Source of the DNA: Strigamia acuminata
Taxonomy: Eukaryota > Arthropoda > Chilopoda > Geophilomorpha > Linotaeniidae
Direction: 5' to 3'
Length of the DNA: 64,000 bases
Assembly: GCA_949358305.1 (NCBI GenBank)
Contig: OX442321.1
Span: 9,697,605 to 9,761,604, forward strand
A program made the translations under genes and the position numbers. Under the pieces are notes generated by a model. It saw only the letters and a list, made by a program, of their open reading frames with translations, searched no databases and was not told where the DNA came from. The stretch's first letter is position 1. Every line of letters starts with the position of its first letter. This document shows, one piece after another, positions 1 through 11,836 of this stretch.

Positions 1-135
1 CGTGGAGGATGCTGCTGCCGCCGCCGCCGCTGCTGATGCGCATGATGAGGAGGAACTGCTGCTTGTCGAACACGTGCGGGGCCTTCTTCCGCGAACGTGC
101 GCTTGGCCGCGGTTAATCCACGCGCTCGACGTCAT
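1..135 (-). other. possible 5'-terminal coding exon at window edge
   Basis: The first ~300 bases are far richer in G+C than the rest of the window. On the minus strand an ATG at 135 opens a frame (MTSSAWINRG...) that stays open to the window edge but turns into Ser and Ala runs. A second minus frame reads ...KAPHVFDKQQFLLIMRISS... with G or C at nearly every third codon position, which looks coding, but it has no ATG and would need an acceptor not visible here. The plus strand is open too. No family is recognised. This is probably the edge of a gene whose body lies to the left. Confidence 0.25.
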
Positions 136-1848
136 CTGAGTGCTGCCAGTGTGCGCGGGGTCGTTGCTCTCACCCCTGACGCCGAGCCAAGCGTTCGCGC
201 TTTGAGCCTCGCGCAGTGCTTTGGCCGCTTTTTAAACCACTCGGCTGGCGCGATTCTCGCGATCCTTGCGTGCAACGGACGAACCGAGCGACAAGTCTCC
301 CTGGAGCTGTGTTAGCGCGTATGTTTGGCCTCTGAAAAATCGATTTCTCTTTCTTTTTCCTCCCGCCCCCCCCTCCTCCGCCCGCCAGGGGAACGTCCTT
401 GAATGACGACAAGGTCGCAGAGACGACCGTCGACGACGTGCTTCTCTGTGTGCGAGTTCTTGGGTGGTGGCTCGGGGCACCTTCACCTTGTGTAGGATCA
501 ATAGAAGAGAATGGGCAAGGCGGTGAGGGAGATGTGTCTTGCCTTTTGTGTTCTAACGTCTCTGGGTTCATTCCAGTGTGGCGCGGAGTGATGGAAATGC
601 GATCGGGTGTGCCACGCGGGTCTAAGTGCATCGTCTTCAATTTATATAAAATTCTTTGATGGTAAGTGATGGAATTTGTATGGGCTTGTTATGCAATTGT
701 AAACTTTAAAAGTCAATTTCCATATTTTACCAGAGGAGGGCACCACACTCTAGGTTATTTTTTCATCTCTTTCTCTTTCTCGTACATCAATAAATTTGTT
801 TTATTTTTTCTTTCTTTTCATTTTCTCTTCTATTTTCTATTTCTTTTTATTTTTTGACTGCAAGTTGGAAATTTAATTTACAAGTTGTGGGTTCGAGCCG
901 CTTCAATCATTTAGGAAAATGGACGCAATTTAGAGCTGGGGTTTGGATGCTGATTGGCTGAGGGACAATCAGTGTCAGTTTCAGTGGTCATTTGTCATAG
1001 ATTTGTTTGCTTTCTATCTGCTTCAATTGTACCGAAAATTAAAAAATTAAATTGGGAAAAGGAGGCAATTGCTTTTGAAATATGTCGTGTGCGCCTGTCA
1101 ATTGCACGTAAACGCAAGGAATTGTTTGTGTTTGTTTGTCTAGACTTTAAATTTGAAAAGGAGGAGGAGAAAATAAAAATGAACTCAATTAATGAGTTTA
1201 ATTAACTCGGCTGAATTTGGTTTACAATCAGTACAAGTTGTAGAAACAAATGAGTTGGAGAGTTTTGTGTTAGACAAATGAAAAGAAGCCTAGAGTCGAG
1301 TTTTAAATTGAAAAGCTCCGCCTGAATTGCGGCTGCACGCAAGACGAGTGCGTCGTGCAGGGAAGCGACTCGGAGAAATTTTCTCGTTTTACAAAGGGGC
1401 AACCGAAAAAAAAAGAGAGAGAAAAAAAAAACTCATTACAAAACCTAATGAGAGGAAAAGGAGAAAAACTTAAAAGAAACTGTTTATTTATTGGTAGCAA
1501 GTTTACAAACATTTTTCTGCGCCTGCGTCTTAGCTCTTCTCTTCTCCCGCCGTTTCCTTTTCAAATTATATTTTATTAACGCGTAAACTGCAAACTTTTC
1601 TCCTCCCAACTGTTTTTTATCCCGTCAGATAGAAGTGTGAAAGACAAATAATCCTTTAGAGTTTGTTTGAAAAAAAATAAAAGAACAAATTGCAGTTGGG
1701 TTTGAGTTGAGGAATCCTCGAGTTCACCGAACTGACAAGTGGCCCAGATTAAACACTGATCCTCTCGTATTCGCTTGTGGGATGAAACGAGGCCGTCTCG
1801 TTCTGGCGAAGCTCGTGCCACCTATTGTGAAAAGAAAAAATGAAAAAA

Positions 1849-1875
1849 GGGAGGCAGGGAGGCAGGGGGAGGGGG
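1849..1875 (+). other. G-quadruplex-type motif
   Basis: Four G-runs of 3, 3, 5 and 5 are separated by loops of 5, 5 and 1 bases, which fits the standard G3+N1-7 quadruplex rule. It lies in AT-rich non-coding DNA with no adjacent gene. Confidence 0.6.
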
Positions 1876-4800
1876 TATTAAACCCTTCCAGTGTGACGAA
1901 ACTGGCGAGTCGAGTCGGGGAGGATCTAATGAGGCGTAACCAAAGTAATTTGTTATCACGATTCTCGTTGGGGTCTCTTGGGATGGAACGTGATGGATTC
2001 CAGGTGATTTTGTGTGTAATATTAGAGTTCCCTCGTCGCCTTTTGAGCTTTGCTGATTGGTGCCATGTTTCTCGGTGTCATGGTCTCGTAGTGGGGTTGG
2101 TTATATCCCGGTTATTTGTCACCCTCACAATGAATATATCGCAGTAATTATGACTGTGTACAAAGGATTTGCTTGACTCGCCATTAATCTATGAGAGGGA
2201 GTGCTCACACTGTTTGCATTTTAAGCCTGTGTTTTGATCTCGCTCACTCACCTGACTTTTAATGAATGGATTTAATTCCTTCGCAAACTTGGCTAAAATG
2301 ATGTGCCAAATTTTATGAGCGCTCTTTGTCTTTTTAAACACCCGGTAAGTTTGAAATATTGAGCTATGGTGGGTCTTATATTACTGTTTGTGTGAGTTAT
2401 ATTTACGGCGCACGAGAACTCTTAAACTAATGGTCGCCGGAAATAGCGCAGATTAAATTTTAAGAACTTTTTACGCCGACCGGATGTCAAATAAAATTGT
2501 ATCAAAAATTGATCAATTTGCTTTTTTTTGTATTTTTATTTGGACAAAAAAAAAATTTCATTTCGGAAAATGTTAATTTTTTCATCCGAACGAAGAAAAA
2601 TCTTAGGATTTTTTTTTTTGTTATTTTTTCTCGGGGTTTTGTGCCAAGAAAAATGAAAAATAAAAAATAAAAAAAAAAATAAAAATTCCATCAATAGATT
2701 TAATTCTTTTCTCGTTAATATAAATCAAATCCATTGACGGGTGGGTGGGTTGAACCATTAAATAGTTTTTTTCTTTCATTCCATTCTTTTCTTTTCTATA
2801 TTACTGCGCTTTCTCTCGGTTTGTTTTACACATTCCCAAAATCGTTGCAATCAATGCCGGCAGGTGGTGTTTTTTCAATAAGAGTGCGCGCGCCGAGCAC
2901 TGAGTGGCCCTTTTCTCTCACCACTTCACTCTCCTCCCCTTCCTCATACCCTGGCCAGAGTTTCCGGAGAAAAAGTCGTTTTTCTTCTTCCCCTAAACGA
3001 CATAGTCCATCGACAGGAATTGGTGGCGCCAATTGCATCTCGCAGTTGTCATGGAAACGCATGGGGGCAAGGGGACGGCACTTCCGGTGCGTGAAAGACT
3101 ATACCACTTTTTCTTTTGTTTTTTTTTATATTCCTTTTTTTCCTCCTTCTCTTTTTACTTCGACTTTCGTTGCATTTTTTTAAGGGGGAAGACATTGATG
3201 GCCTTTTTTTTTTATCTCTTTCATTTACCTCTCCGAGAAAAACGCGGCGAATTCGCAAATAATTGGAATTTTGTTATTGCAGCATCGAATGCATGGTTTA
3301 ATGTGATTTATTGAATTCTTAAGCTGTTTTAACACGACTTTCTGTCGCTTAATCGATCCCATATAAAATTCAAGGGCTTTGAAATTATGACTTCAATAAA
3401 TTTTATAAATTGTTTGTTAAAAGTTAATTTATAAATCTAGGAACCGATCGTAAATTGCGTACCGAACCATGCACATCACGTTTATACACTAGGTGTGTCT
3501 CGGAGAATATATATGTATTCATTTTCAATACTCGAAACCGAAATAATAAAAAATAAGTGGATAAATATAATATAATTTCTGTTGGGAAATGACGTTTCTT
3601 CTGCAGTATTTATTTTGGGAATAGTCAATTTTTTTTTTCTTTTTTCTTTTCTTTTTTTTTAAATTTAACTCTTGCACATTTCATTTTATTCATGTCAAGA
3701 AAAGTGTATTATATTTCAACTTGTTTTTTATTCGAGTAACGTAGTGGTCTTTTGATGGGTACGCCGTAGTCCATAGAGGTCTCTAGCCTTCTTTATATGA
3801 CAATTGGGGTTTCTCCAAACCCATTTTACTGGCGCCACTCGTGGACACATTGGAAACTATAGACTTTTTTCTTTCTTTTCTTTGCACAATGAAAAGGATA
3901 AAAGAAAATTATTCTGGAATGTATTTTCTTTCTTACTTTTTTCCTCCTTTTTTTTAAACTCCAAATTACCTGACACTGATGAATCTTTTGTGACATTACT
4001 GCACGTGCAGAGTGCAGTTTCACCGAGTTTCACCCTCCCTTACATTTCGGTATCTTGATAGGTCCGCTAATTAAGCGTGGGTGAATCAGTGCACACTCTT
4101 GGCGTGACTAGAATGGCCTCTACCGGCCGGTGGGTGCACCAATTAACATTGGGCACGTGCAGGAGGTTCTCATTTCCCGCGTGATGCGATGATGAGTCAG
4201 AGCTGAAATTGAATGAAAGAGGAGGATCGGGGGTTGTGTTTTCTCCTCATCTCGGAGAAAATGGGGGGGAATTCAGTTATTTAGCACCTATTACATTAAA
4301 AGCTCTATCTGGGGCCTGCGAGACGAATTTCTACACCAGCAGGGACCCGGAAAAAATGTGGGGGGAATGTGGGTTTGATACGGAGTTTCGTCAAGTTGAT
4401 TAATTTTTTAATTTTAAAAAGTTGGCTTTTTAAAAGTTTAATCGTCGCAATTTGAATTTGACTAATTTGAATGTCAGAGGTTTTTAAACCTAACGAAATA
4501 GTTTCTCTCATCCCTCAGGGGGCCCATTACTTTGAATAAATTTTAATTTATTCCTTGGGACTCTCATTACTCACTCCGCCTGTCACTGGAGCCAATTAAC
4601 GAGAAAGGAGTCTTTGGATTTGGTATTGTTTCTCTCTCTTTCTAACTTTTCATTCAATTCTTTTTTTTTTTAAATATTGTCTGAAACTTTAGCTTAATTA
4701 AATCTTCGTTTACGGATTGGACTTTGTGGAATGTCGGGAGGAATTTTGAAAAATGTCAGCGCTGGTCAGTTTGTTTGGAGAAAAGGGTTGAAGGATTCAT

Positions 4801-5006
4801 CTTGTTGGACTTTCCTCTCGAGATTTATACGATAAATAAATCTTCAACTCGTGGTTTTGACACACGCAAGTCGTTTTTCTTCCTCCTTTCCGTCTTGCTT
4901 TTAACTCTTTTTTTCATGGGCTCAAATTCTCTTTACAAAAGTTTCAAGTGTTTAAGTTGAAACGATTTTTTTTTTTTTTTTTTAAATAAAAAGGTTATTT
5001 TGGTCA

Positions 5007-5031
<25 letters not shown>
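5007..5031 (+). repeat. poly-T tract (about 25 T)
   Basis: One of several long T homopolymers in the window (others at about 8218-8248, 10079-10101, 17259-17277 and 62692-62707). Such tracts may be retroposon tails or simple slippage products; no attached element was recognised. Confidence 0.9.
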
Positions 5032-5038
<7 letters not shown>

Positions 5039-5830
5039 TTGTTTACAACAATTGTTAGTGATACATAAAAAAAAAATTCAAAATGTTTTTTGAAGATAAA
5101 AAGGTGAAAACGACATTAAAATTCAAAGGAATAAATTATAAGAAGACTGGAAGTGTGGAATAAATATGAGTAATTTGCATAACGTAAAGAGTTTTAATTA
5201 CTTTCGTTTAAAAAGTGAAAATAAAAAATAAAAAATACAAACATTCAAGATGGAGGTAGTAAACTTTTATCAGATTTAGGGCAAATGACCATGTGGGAAT
5301 TGATAAGAGTGAGATATAAAGAGGTAAAAATACCTAACATATATTGGGTCATAAAATAAAAAAATTATTAAAAAGTTTGAGCAAAATCAAAGCCTCTTTT
5401 AAAAATTAAAAAATTTAAAAAATAAAAATTTAAAAATACATGGATATGTTGCAATTACAAATATAAATACATTTTTTTTTTTTAATTATGAGGTGTTTTT
5501 TTTATTTTTTTTTATTTTAGTTTTTTGTAAAAAATAAAAGAAGAAGAAAAAGTAGAAATAATCTGCACACTTATTTAGACTTTTTTCCCCTTCATTTTAT
5601 CAAACTGAACTCTTGTAAGATCAAATGTAAACAACAAGAGAGGTCAAAAGTTATCTTTTATATGGGAAAATATGAGCAGTTATAGGACTTGATTTATAAC
5701 TTGTCCACGTTTATCTTTAACTTGAATTTTGAGAAGCTAGTTAATAAGTCGTGCAGATATTTTCCTATTTTGGATATAAAATTCATAAACGAATAAAAAA
5801 AAATAATAATATAAAAAAAAACAAGTTTTC

Positions 5831-6370
5831 CTAACCAAAAAAACTGTCCAAAATATTGGGCCGCCGCGTTGTTGGTGGCGGTGGAACCATTTGGAATACG
5901 TTATTGCTTGGTTGCATTGGACCGCTTTGGAATTGCGGTTTATTTTGTTGGAAAAACTGTGGCGCTTGTTGTTGTTGAGTGGCTTGTTGCGGGCTGCGGG
6001 TGAAGGCGTTTTTGAATGCACTCATCAATCGGGAGAGAATGGGGAAATTTTCAGGCTGTGGTTGCTGGGCTTGGACGTTATTGGATTGAGTTGGATTCTG
6101 TTGTGAATGGAAAAACATCTGGAATGGATTGAAGAGCTGTTGCTGTTGCTGTTGTTGCTGAACTTGTTGCTGTTGTGGCTGCTGTTGTGCTTGTTGGACT
6201 TGTTGGAATTGCTGTTGTGGCTGCTGCTGTTGTTGTTGTTGGAAAAAGATTGGTTGTTGCGGTTGCTGCACTTGAATTTGTTGCTGTGGTTGTTGTTCAA
6301 ACTGCGCATGAGTTGATGCGGTGAAGATGGCCATTAGAACAAGAATATTTGAAATTCTTTTCCTCCACAT
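5831..6370 (-). CDS. small secreted glutamine-rich protein
   Basis: A single-exon frame of 179 residues. The chosen ATG (complement of 6368-6370) begins MWRKRISNILVLMAIF, a good signal peptide with a likely cut after THA. Upstream in-frame codons are disregarded because an acceptor-like TTGCAG lies just 5' of this ATG, which suggests a 5' UTR intron. Residues ~24-105 are dominated by Gln runs broken by Pro, Val and Phe; the rest is Gln/Asn/Pro-rich with a PPPPTTRRPN patch, and the protein ends LDSFFG. No folded domain is seen. Composition and secretion suggest a structural or extracellular-matrix role (cuticle, silk-like or glue-like), but that is inference only. The Gln codons mix CAA and CAG, so the frame is not just a pure triplet expansion. 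Confidence 0.6.
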   Translation of the reverse strand: MWRKRISNILVLMAIFTASTHAQFEQQPQQQIQVQQPQQPIFFQQQQQQQPQQQFQQVQQAQQQPQQQQVQQQQQQQQLFNPFQMFFHSQQNPTQSNNVQAQQPQPENFPILSRLMSAFKNAFTRSPQQATQQQQAPQFFQQNKPQFQSGPMQPSNNVFQMVPPPPTTRRPNILDSFFG

Positions 6371-8214
6371 TTTTGTAGCTGCAACGAAAAATTCCACGTT
6401 AACATTTCGCAGATTTAAAAAGAAAAAATAAAATGACAAAAAAAATATATTTTTTAAATTTTAACGCCTTCAAAACGGCTGTAAAGAATGAAATAAATGC
6501 GTACGAGGTCGTTGAACATACGCCATTTTACACACTTTGCAAACGATCATTTTACTAATCGCTTCAAATCCTCTCTTGCATTTCCAGCCAATTAACTTAA
6601 AATCCGCCTCCCCTTGCAAGAGTTTCAAACATTTCTTAAATCATGTTTGCGGTCTCTTTACAAGCTGAATAAAAACAATTTTAAAAAAAAACATGTACAA
6701 GAAACAGTTTTAAACGTACAGAAGACTCGTGAATATATATTTTAAATTGCAAACACCTAATTAGAGTGGTTGTAGGCCCTCCTTTCCCTGGACTTGTGCG
6801 CAGTCTGTTAACTTTTCAGTGCAAACGGCGCTTCTTGATCAGGTTTCATGCTGAAGGATTAGATTAATCCTCTGGCCCATTAAATCCATATTAGCCTGCA
6901 TATGAGTCTACTGCTTGTTGAGGTCATTCGGAACATCGCCTCCAGGTGACGCCTGCCCTCATGAATGAACCGCTAAAATAGGTCTGATTGAAAATGTTTA
7001 CCATGTCTCGAATTATGTGTGTAAATTTAAACAAGAAGACCAAATAAAAAAAAAATAATTTAAAAAATAAATAGAGAAAAACCTGGGGGAATTAAATTGT
7101 TCGAATCAAGTAGTTTCTAAAAGTAGAGAAAAAAGATGATAATTTATTTAGAAGTCGCCGGGAAAAAAGGACTAAGAGGTTTCTAGCTTTTTTGTGTGTT
7201 ATTTTTCCTGTTTTTTTCTTTTTTTCTTTCTTTCTTCTTTTTTAATGAAAATTTAATCAAGGTTGAGATCAAAGAACATGGAAGGCATTTCTTGGCACTT
7301 ACTACTCCATAGACTACACGAGGAATTGAATGATAAATTCACGACCTCGATTTAGATGTATTGTCAGAGATAAAAGGTGTCATCCAACTTTTATCTGGAG
7401 GGAACTAAAGTGAAAGCGTAGATGTTGGTGAACTTGCAATTGATAAGTCCTCACTCAAAGAGGGCAGTGTGTCGTCATTCGAGTTTAAAGTTGAAAGCAG
7501 GTTGCGGGATCCAGGTGAGGGTGTTAGCAAAGCTCAACAACAACTGTACAACAGGTGTAGGTGTGGCCTTTGGTCGTGTAGATATCTTCCACCCCCGCGG
7601 CCTTTAACGCACATGGCCAAGGTCGGTGAGGTCACTGGATTCATGTCAGAAAACTGCTGACCCACATGGCCATAGTTGCAACTGTCTGCCGCTGCTGAGA
7701 ATTTGTGAGACCTCTAATTATATGGTGGATACCGTTGGAAATTTCAACGGCTCAATCGATCATGTCAATAAGGTGGAGACGGAAAAAAATAAATAGAAAA
7801 TAAAAATGGCAGCGGCTTTTAACGAGGCGGTTTACCACTTTGATGTAAATGAAAATGGGCAGATGTTTACTATCGGGGAAAAGAGTTTTATGGCGTCGTG
7901 GATGAGTATTTGTGTGTGAATTTATGAGCTTGGTTGGCCGGCCGAGAAATTAATGTGGGTGTGCGAAAGCAGTCGGATTTTTTTTTTGATTTTTTCTGCA
8001 GTGGAATAAAGAAGCAAAGATAATAGACATGGGATATAAATCTTTGATTCCTTTTAAAACTTGTGTTCCCTTAAATTCACATAAAATATTTCTCGACGTT
8101 CCCTACGGATTTGGTAGAGAGAATGGCACTTTTCTTTTTCAATACAAATGAAAAATTAATTGCGCACTTTGCTCCTTTAGAAATGCCGAATTCTCAAATT
8201 TAATTCAACTGATA

Positions 8215-8252
<38 letters not shown>

Positions 8253-10768
8253 GAATATAAATATAAATTATTTTTTTCTTTTTTAAAATAAAAGTTTACG
8301 AGGTTTTGATATTACGAAGGAATAAACTGAATGGAACTTACCACGACAGAAAGATGTGTGACTTTGGTCTGACCAAGTGTCGGTGACTTATTGTGCGTAT
8401 CTGCCTGTACGAAAAACGTTCAAAACAAGCACGCGTTTATCCTTTTATATCCAAACGTGTCCTTAGATTTTATCCTCCAAGCAGGTCACTAGTAGAAATG
8501 TTTTCTACCCTACGGGGCTTTAGTGAATGCACGTGCAAATGACCCATTTCAACGCGTGTTCCTGTTCCCGGAGACTAAAGTGACGCGGCAATGATTTTCT
8601 CGACCCAGAAGTTTCTCTTGACAAGTTTGCACCCGTTTATACAAAGGATGGACTTTTATGTCGGTTCTAAATTGCTTTGAACACAAAGTTTTATTATTAA
8701 TTGCATCGGAACAAAAGGGGTGAGACAAAACAACATCCTATAGTGGAAATGTAACAAGACGAAACGGGAACTTCTTCTTCCGCGTGTTTTGCTCGCTTTA
8801 CCACTCCCTCGTCGAAACACATCTTAAACTACATTCCACAACGCGAAGAAAATTGTTTCTACCTGGTTCAAGATGTCATCTTGACCTTAACACTTGAAAT
8901 AACTTTCAACAACCCCCTGCCCGAAACTACCTGCTCGTAATTTGTGACATTTAGGTCCAGACTATAAATAGATCTCATTTTGACCTTTTTTGGTTTTAAT
9001 AGTTCTAATAAATCGACAGAATAGGAAGAGAATATTTGTTGCGAATGTGAATTCGTAAAATTATTAAGGGAAGAAATATTTGCAACTAATTTTGCAAAAA
9101 AGAAGACGAGAAAAAAAATGAATGAGATTATTAATGCCAAGTTTAAAAATTGAATTAATGTATATCTCGGCCCATAGTTATAAAACTTGTACGTTGGCCT
9201 CAAATCGTAAAAACGACGCTCAGGTGTTTGTGTTTGCACCTGTGCCTAAACATCTGGAGCTTGGTATTACGGAGAAGTGGAAATGAACTCGTCCGATTGG
9301 GACTAAAACTTGGCCTTTTAGCCCTCACCCCTCCGCCCGGGTCGTGAGAAGAGAGCTAAGGTTTGCCGAATGGGGTCGCTGTCTGGACCGCTGATGGCGG
9401 GAAAGGTCGTCGCTGCACCCACCCTTTCGCTTTAATGGGAGTTAAATAACCCTTGGAGTACTTTTAGGGAAAAGGAACCCCAGTTTGAAGGAATCGATTT
9501 TTTTTTTTTTGCATTTTTTTGGGCGATTTTTTGGTTTTTCGGTTTGTTGTGGATGGGATTTTGTTTTTGTTTTTTTAATAGAAATTTAGAAAAGGTCTGT
9601 TATGGCTGTAGTAGGTCGATGAGTACAGCGTGGCCTCTAATTGAGACCTCGGTATAACAACGGGACTGAATTTCATTCACACTATGAATGGCTGAAGGGA
9701 ATTTGTGTAACATAAAATGAAGTTAGTGTTGTAAACACGAATGAGTTTTGGTTTCAATCAAATTATTTTTAGATTTTTAGGCTTTGGTTTGGTCGGGATT
9801 CAATCAGAATCGTCGCAATTGATGTTTTGCACAAAATTCACACTCAAATTGAATTGGATATTTTTTTTTTCCTTTTTTCTTTTTGAATTAACAACTGCAC
9901 CGTATAATTATTTCTGTCTAGAAAAGAGATTATGTTCAAAATGTTTTTGAATTGTTTATTAATGTTGTTTTTTTTTTCTTTTTTTTTTTTAGTGCATTTT
10001 TTTCGGAATAAGGCCAAATTTTTCTCTAGTGAAAAAAATTGCATTAAATCCATAGGTTTTTTTTTTCTTCTTCTTCTATTTTTTTTTTTTTTTTTTTTTT
10101 TAAGCCAGTGATAAGGTTTTGTTTTAATATGTTTGTTCTCGGGTCGTCCATTTTTTGCCGTAAAAGAGATCACTGGGTCGGTGGCGACCAAGGGCACTCT
10201 GTTGGCTTTATGAGGTGGAAAAAGCGTCTTTCTTCCCTATAAACTGCCTCGTTTTCAAGCTCTAGCAGTTTTGTGCCAAACCAAGCCGCCACCGCCGTAA
10301 TTGGTTTCCAAAGTTAAGGGATGACAGTTATCAGTAGGGATTGTCACTGAACCATCCACGAGATAATGAGAATGGTCTTTATATAAAACTTCTTTTTTTA
10401 GGGAAAAATAATTACTTATTTTTGGAAATAAATTGCAGAAAAAAATCCAAAAAAAATCCAAAAAAAAATTAATTGTAATTGTAATTTTATTTTTAATTTG
10501 TGGAAACTATTAAATTCTGGAATCCTATTTAATTTGATTTTATAAAACTGTTTTAAACAATTTTATTGCATTTTTAAAGTACGAAATATTGTAATTTGAT
10601 GAACTGTATTCAAAAATTAAGTGTTTGCTATACGTTGCAATTTATCGTTTCTAGATGACACTAGTGGTAAACCTCGCAGAGCCTTGTAGGAATCTTCGCG
10701 AGTTGAATTTTATTGGGCAAACATCGGTTAAGTGTAGACCAATGAGATTTGAGCATGAGTGTGCCATC
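6371..10768. other. non-coding stretch, no supported gene
   Basis: AT-rich DNA with long T-tracts at 8218-8248 and 10079-10101. A GTAAGT-type donor on the minus strand near 8337-8342 could end a 5' UTR exon of the glutamine-rich gene, but this is a guess. Open frames at 8868-9239 and 9844-10197 (both -) are not convincing. The end of this stretch is the SPRYD7 promoter and leader; an in-frame upstream ATG lies at 10655. Confidence 0.5.
8218..8248 (+). repeat. poly-T tract (about 31 T)
   Basis: The longest homopolymer in the window. No coding sequence or target-site duplication was recognised beside it. Confidence 0.9.
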
Positions 10769-11656
10769 ATGGCATCTTTAGATGGCAATACAGTATCATG
10801 TTTATGCTGCATACGTCGTTGTTTCGCCGGTTCGGGATTAAATCACAGACAAATGAACAGAAAGGAATTACCTTCGGTTATTTTGGACACAAGTCGAATG
10901 GGTATACAAATATAGAAATGACTCGATTTTAATACGAACCTCCAAGTGCTATTTTTGAGTTGTCATCTCATTTCTTCTAGGAAATGAAGTCGTAATAGTA
11001 AAAAACGGTAGAAGAATTTGTGGAGGTGGCGCAGCTCTCTCTAACGTCCCCATTTTGCAGAATAAAGCATACTTCGAAGTCAAATTGCAGCAATCCGGTA
11101 TCTCACTTGTCAAAAACCCAACAAAACATTTATTTTCAATAATAAAACATTAATGAGTATCAATTTACTTAGGTATCTGGGGTGTTGGTTTGGCCACAAC
11201 GAACACAGACCTTAATAAAGTTCCATTAGGTCGAGATGCAGACAGCTGGGTACTCTGTTCAGACGGTGCAATTAGGCACAGTGATGAAGAAAAATGCAAA
11301 GTCGCTGAATTACCACAAGAAGGGGACATTTTGGTCTGTTTTTGCTCGATAATTAATGAGATAGATCGATAAATTGTTGCTTTTTTTGTGTTTGAAAAGG
11401 GCGTTACATACGATCACATAGAATTAAACTTTTATTTAAACGGTAGCAATATGAACTGTCCGGTTTTGGGTGCGAAAGGCACGCTTCATCCAGTGGTCTA
11501 TGGTAAAATGTGTTTAATTAAATTGGTGAAAATCAATATTGATTATATATCTTTGTAGTGGATGACGGCGCGATCGTAGATGTCCATTTCACTGATTTTT
11601 TCCATCAACCACCGCAAGGTTACGACCGAATCATGATCGAGCAGTCGTTGTTATAG
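10769..11656 (+). CDS. SPRYD7: SPRY domain-containing protein 7
   Basis: Five exons (10769-10901, 10981-11097, 11173-11333, 11400-11502, 11559-11656) join in phase into 203 residues; the human protein has 196. Nearly the whole length is the family's SPRY domain: VVIVKNGRRICG, NKAYFEVKLQQSGIWGVG, PLGRD, HIELNFYLNG, PVVYVDDGA and a C-terminal HQPPQGYDRIMIEQ all match the vertebrate pattern. The ATG at 10769 is chosen because the Cys-rich start (SCLCCIRRCF) then aligns with the vertebrate N-terminus; an in-frame ATG at 10655 would add 38 unconserved residues. SPRY domains bind proteins; the cellular role of SPRYD7 is little known. The gene ends 180 bp from the stop codon of the opposing PCID2. 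Confidence 0.93.
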
Positions 11657-11836
11657 ATTTGATTTCTCAGGGTGCTGCCAAAGCTGGGGGAGTGTAAATT
11701 ATTTTGCAAATAGAATAGTTGTGTCGTCGTTTTTTTGCTTTTAATATCGAATCGTGTATAAAAATAACAAGACTCAGTGGTATAAATCAAGAAGTGTAAT
11801 TTATTACAAAAATATTTTAATATAAATTGGTAAAAA

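Larger units (their letters stand above)
136..5830. other. non-coding stretch, no supported gene
   Basis: It holds many poly-T/poly-A tracts, pyrimidine-rich runs and short open frames that resemble nothing known and mostly lack an ATG. It includes a C-rich block near 360-385, a G-quadruplex-type motif at 1849-1875, and AT-rich sequence from 4.9 to 5.8 kb. It could be an intron, a 5' UTR intron or intergenic DNA. No RNA gene was found. Confidence 0.5.

Noticed and set aside
889-900. tRNA B-box-like sequence GGTTCGAGCC
   Set aside because: No A-box at the right distance on the same strand and no acceptor, D or anticodon stems can be drawn.
1707-2147. 146-codon open frame (+)
   Set aside because: Begins at TTG, the first ATG is well inside, composition is unstructured and no family or splice signals support it.
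8868-9239. 123-codon frame (-) with one hydrophobic stretch
   Set aside because: Starts at GTG, no ATG near the beginning, no recognised family; a frame of this length is expected by chance in this much AT-rich DNA. A possible acceptor before it (GGCACAG) keeps it open as a weak exon candidate.
9844-10197. 117-codon Lys/Arg-rich frame (-)
   Set aside because: It is the complement of poly-T and CTT-rich tracts, not a protein-like sequence.
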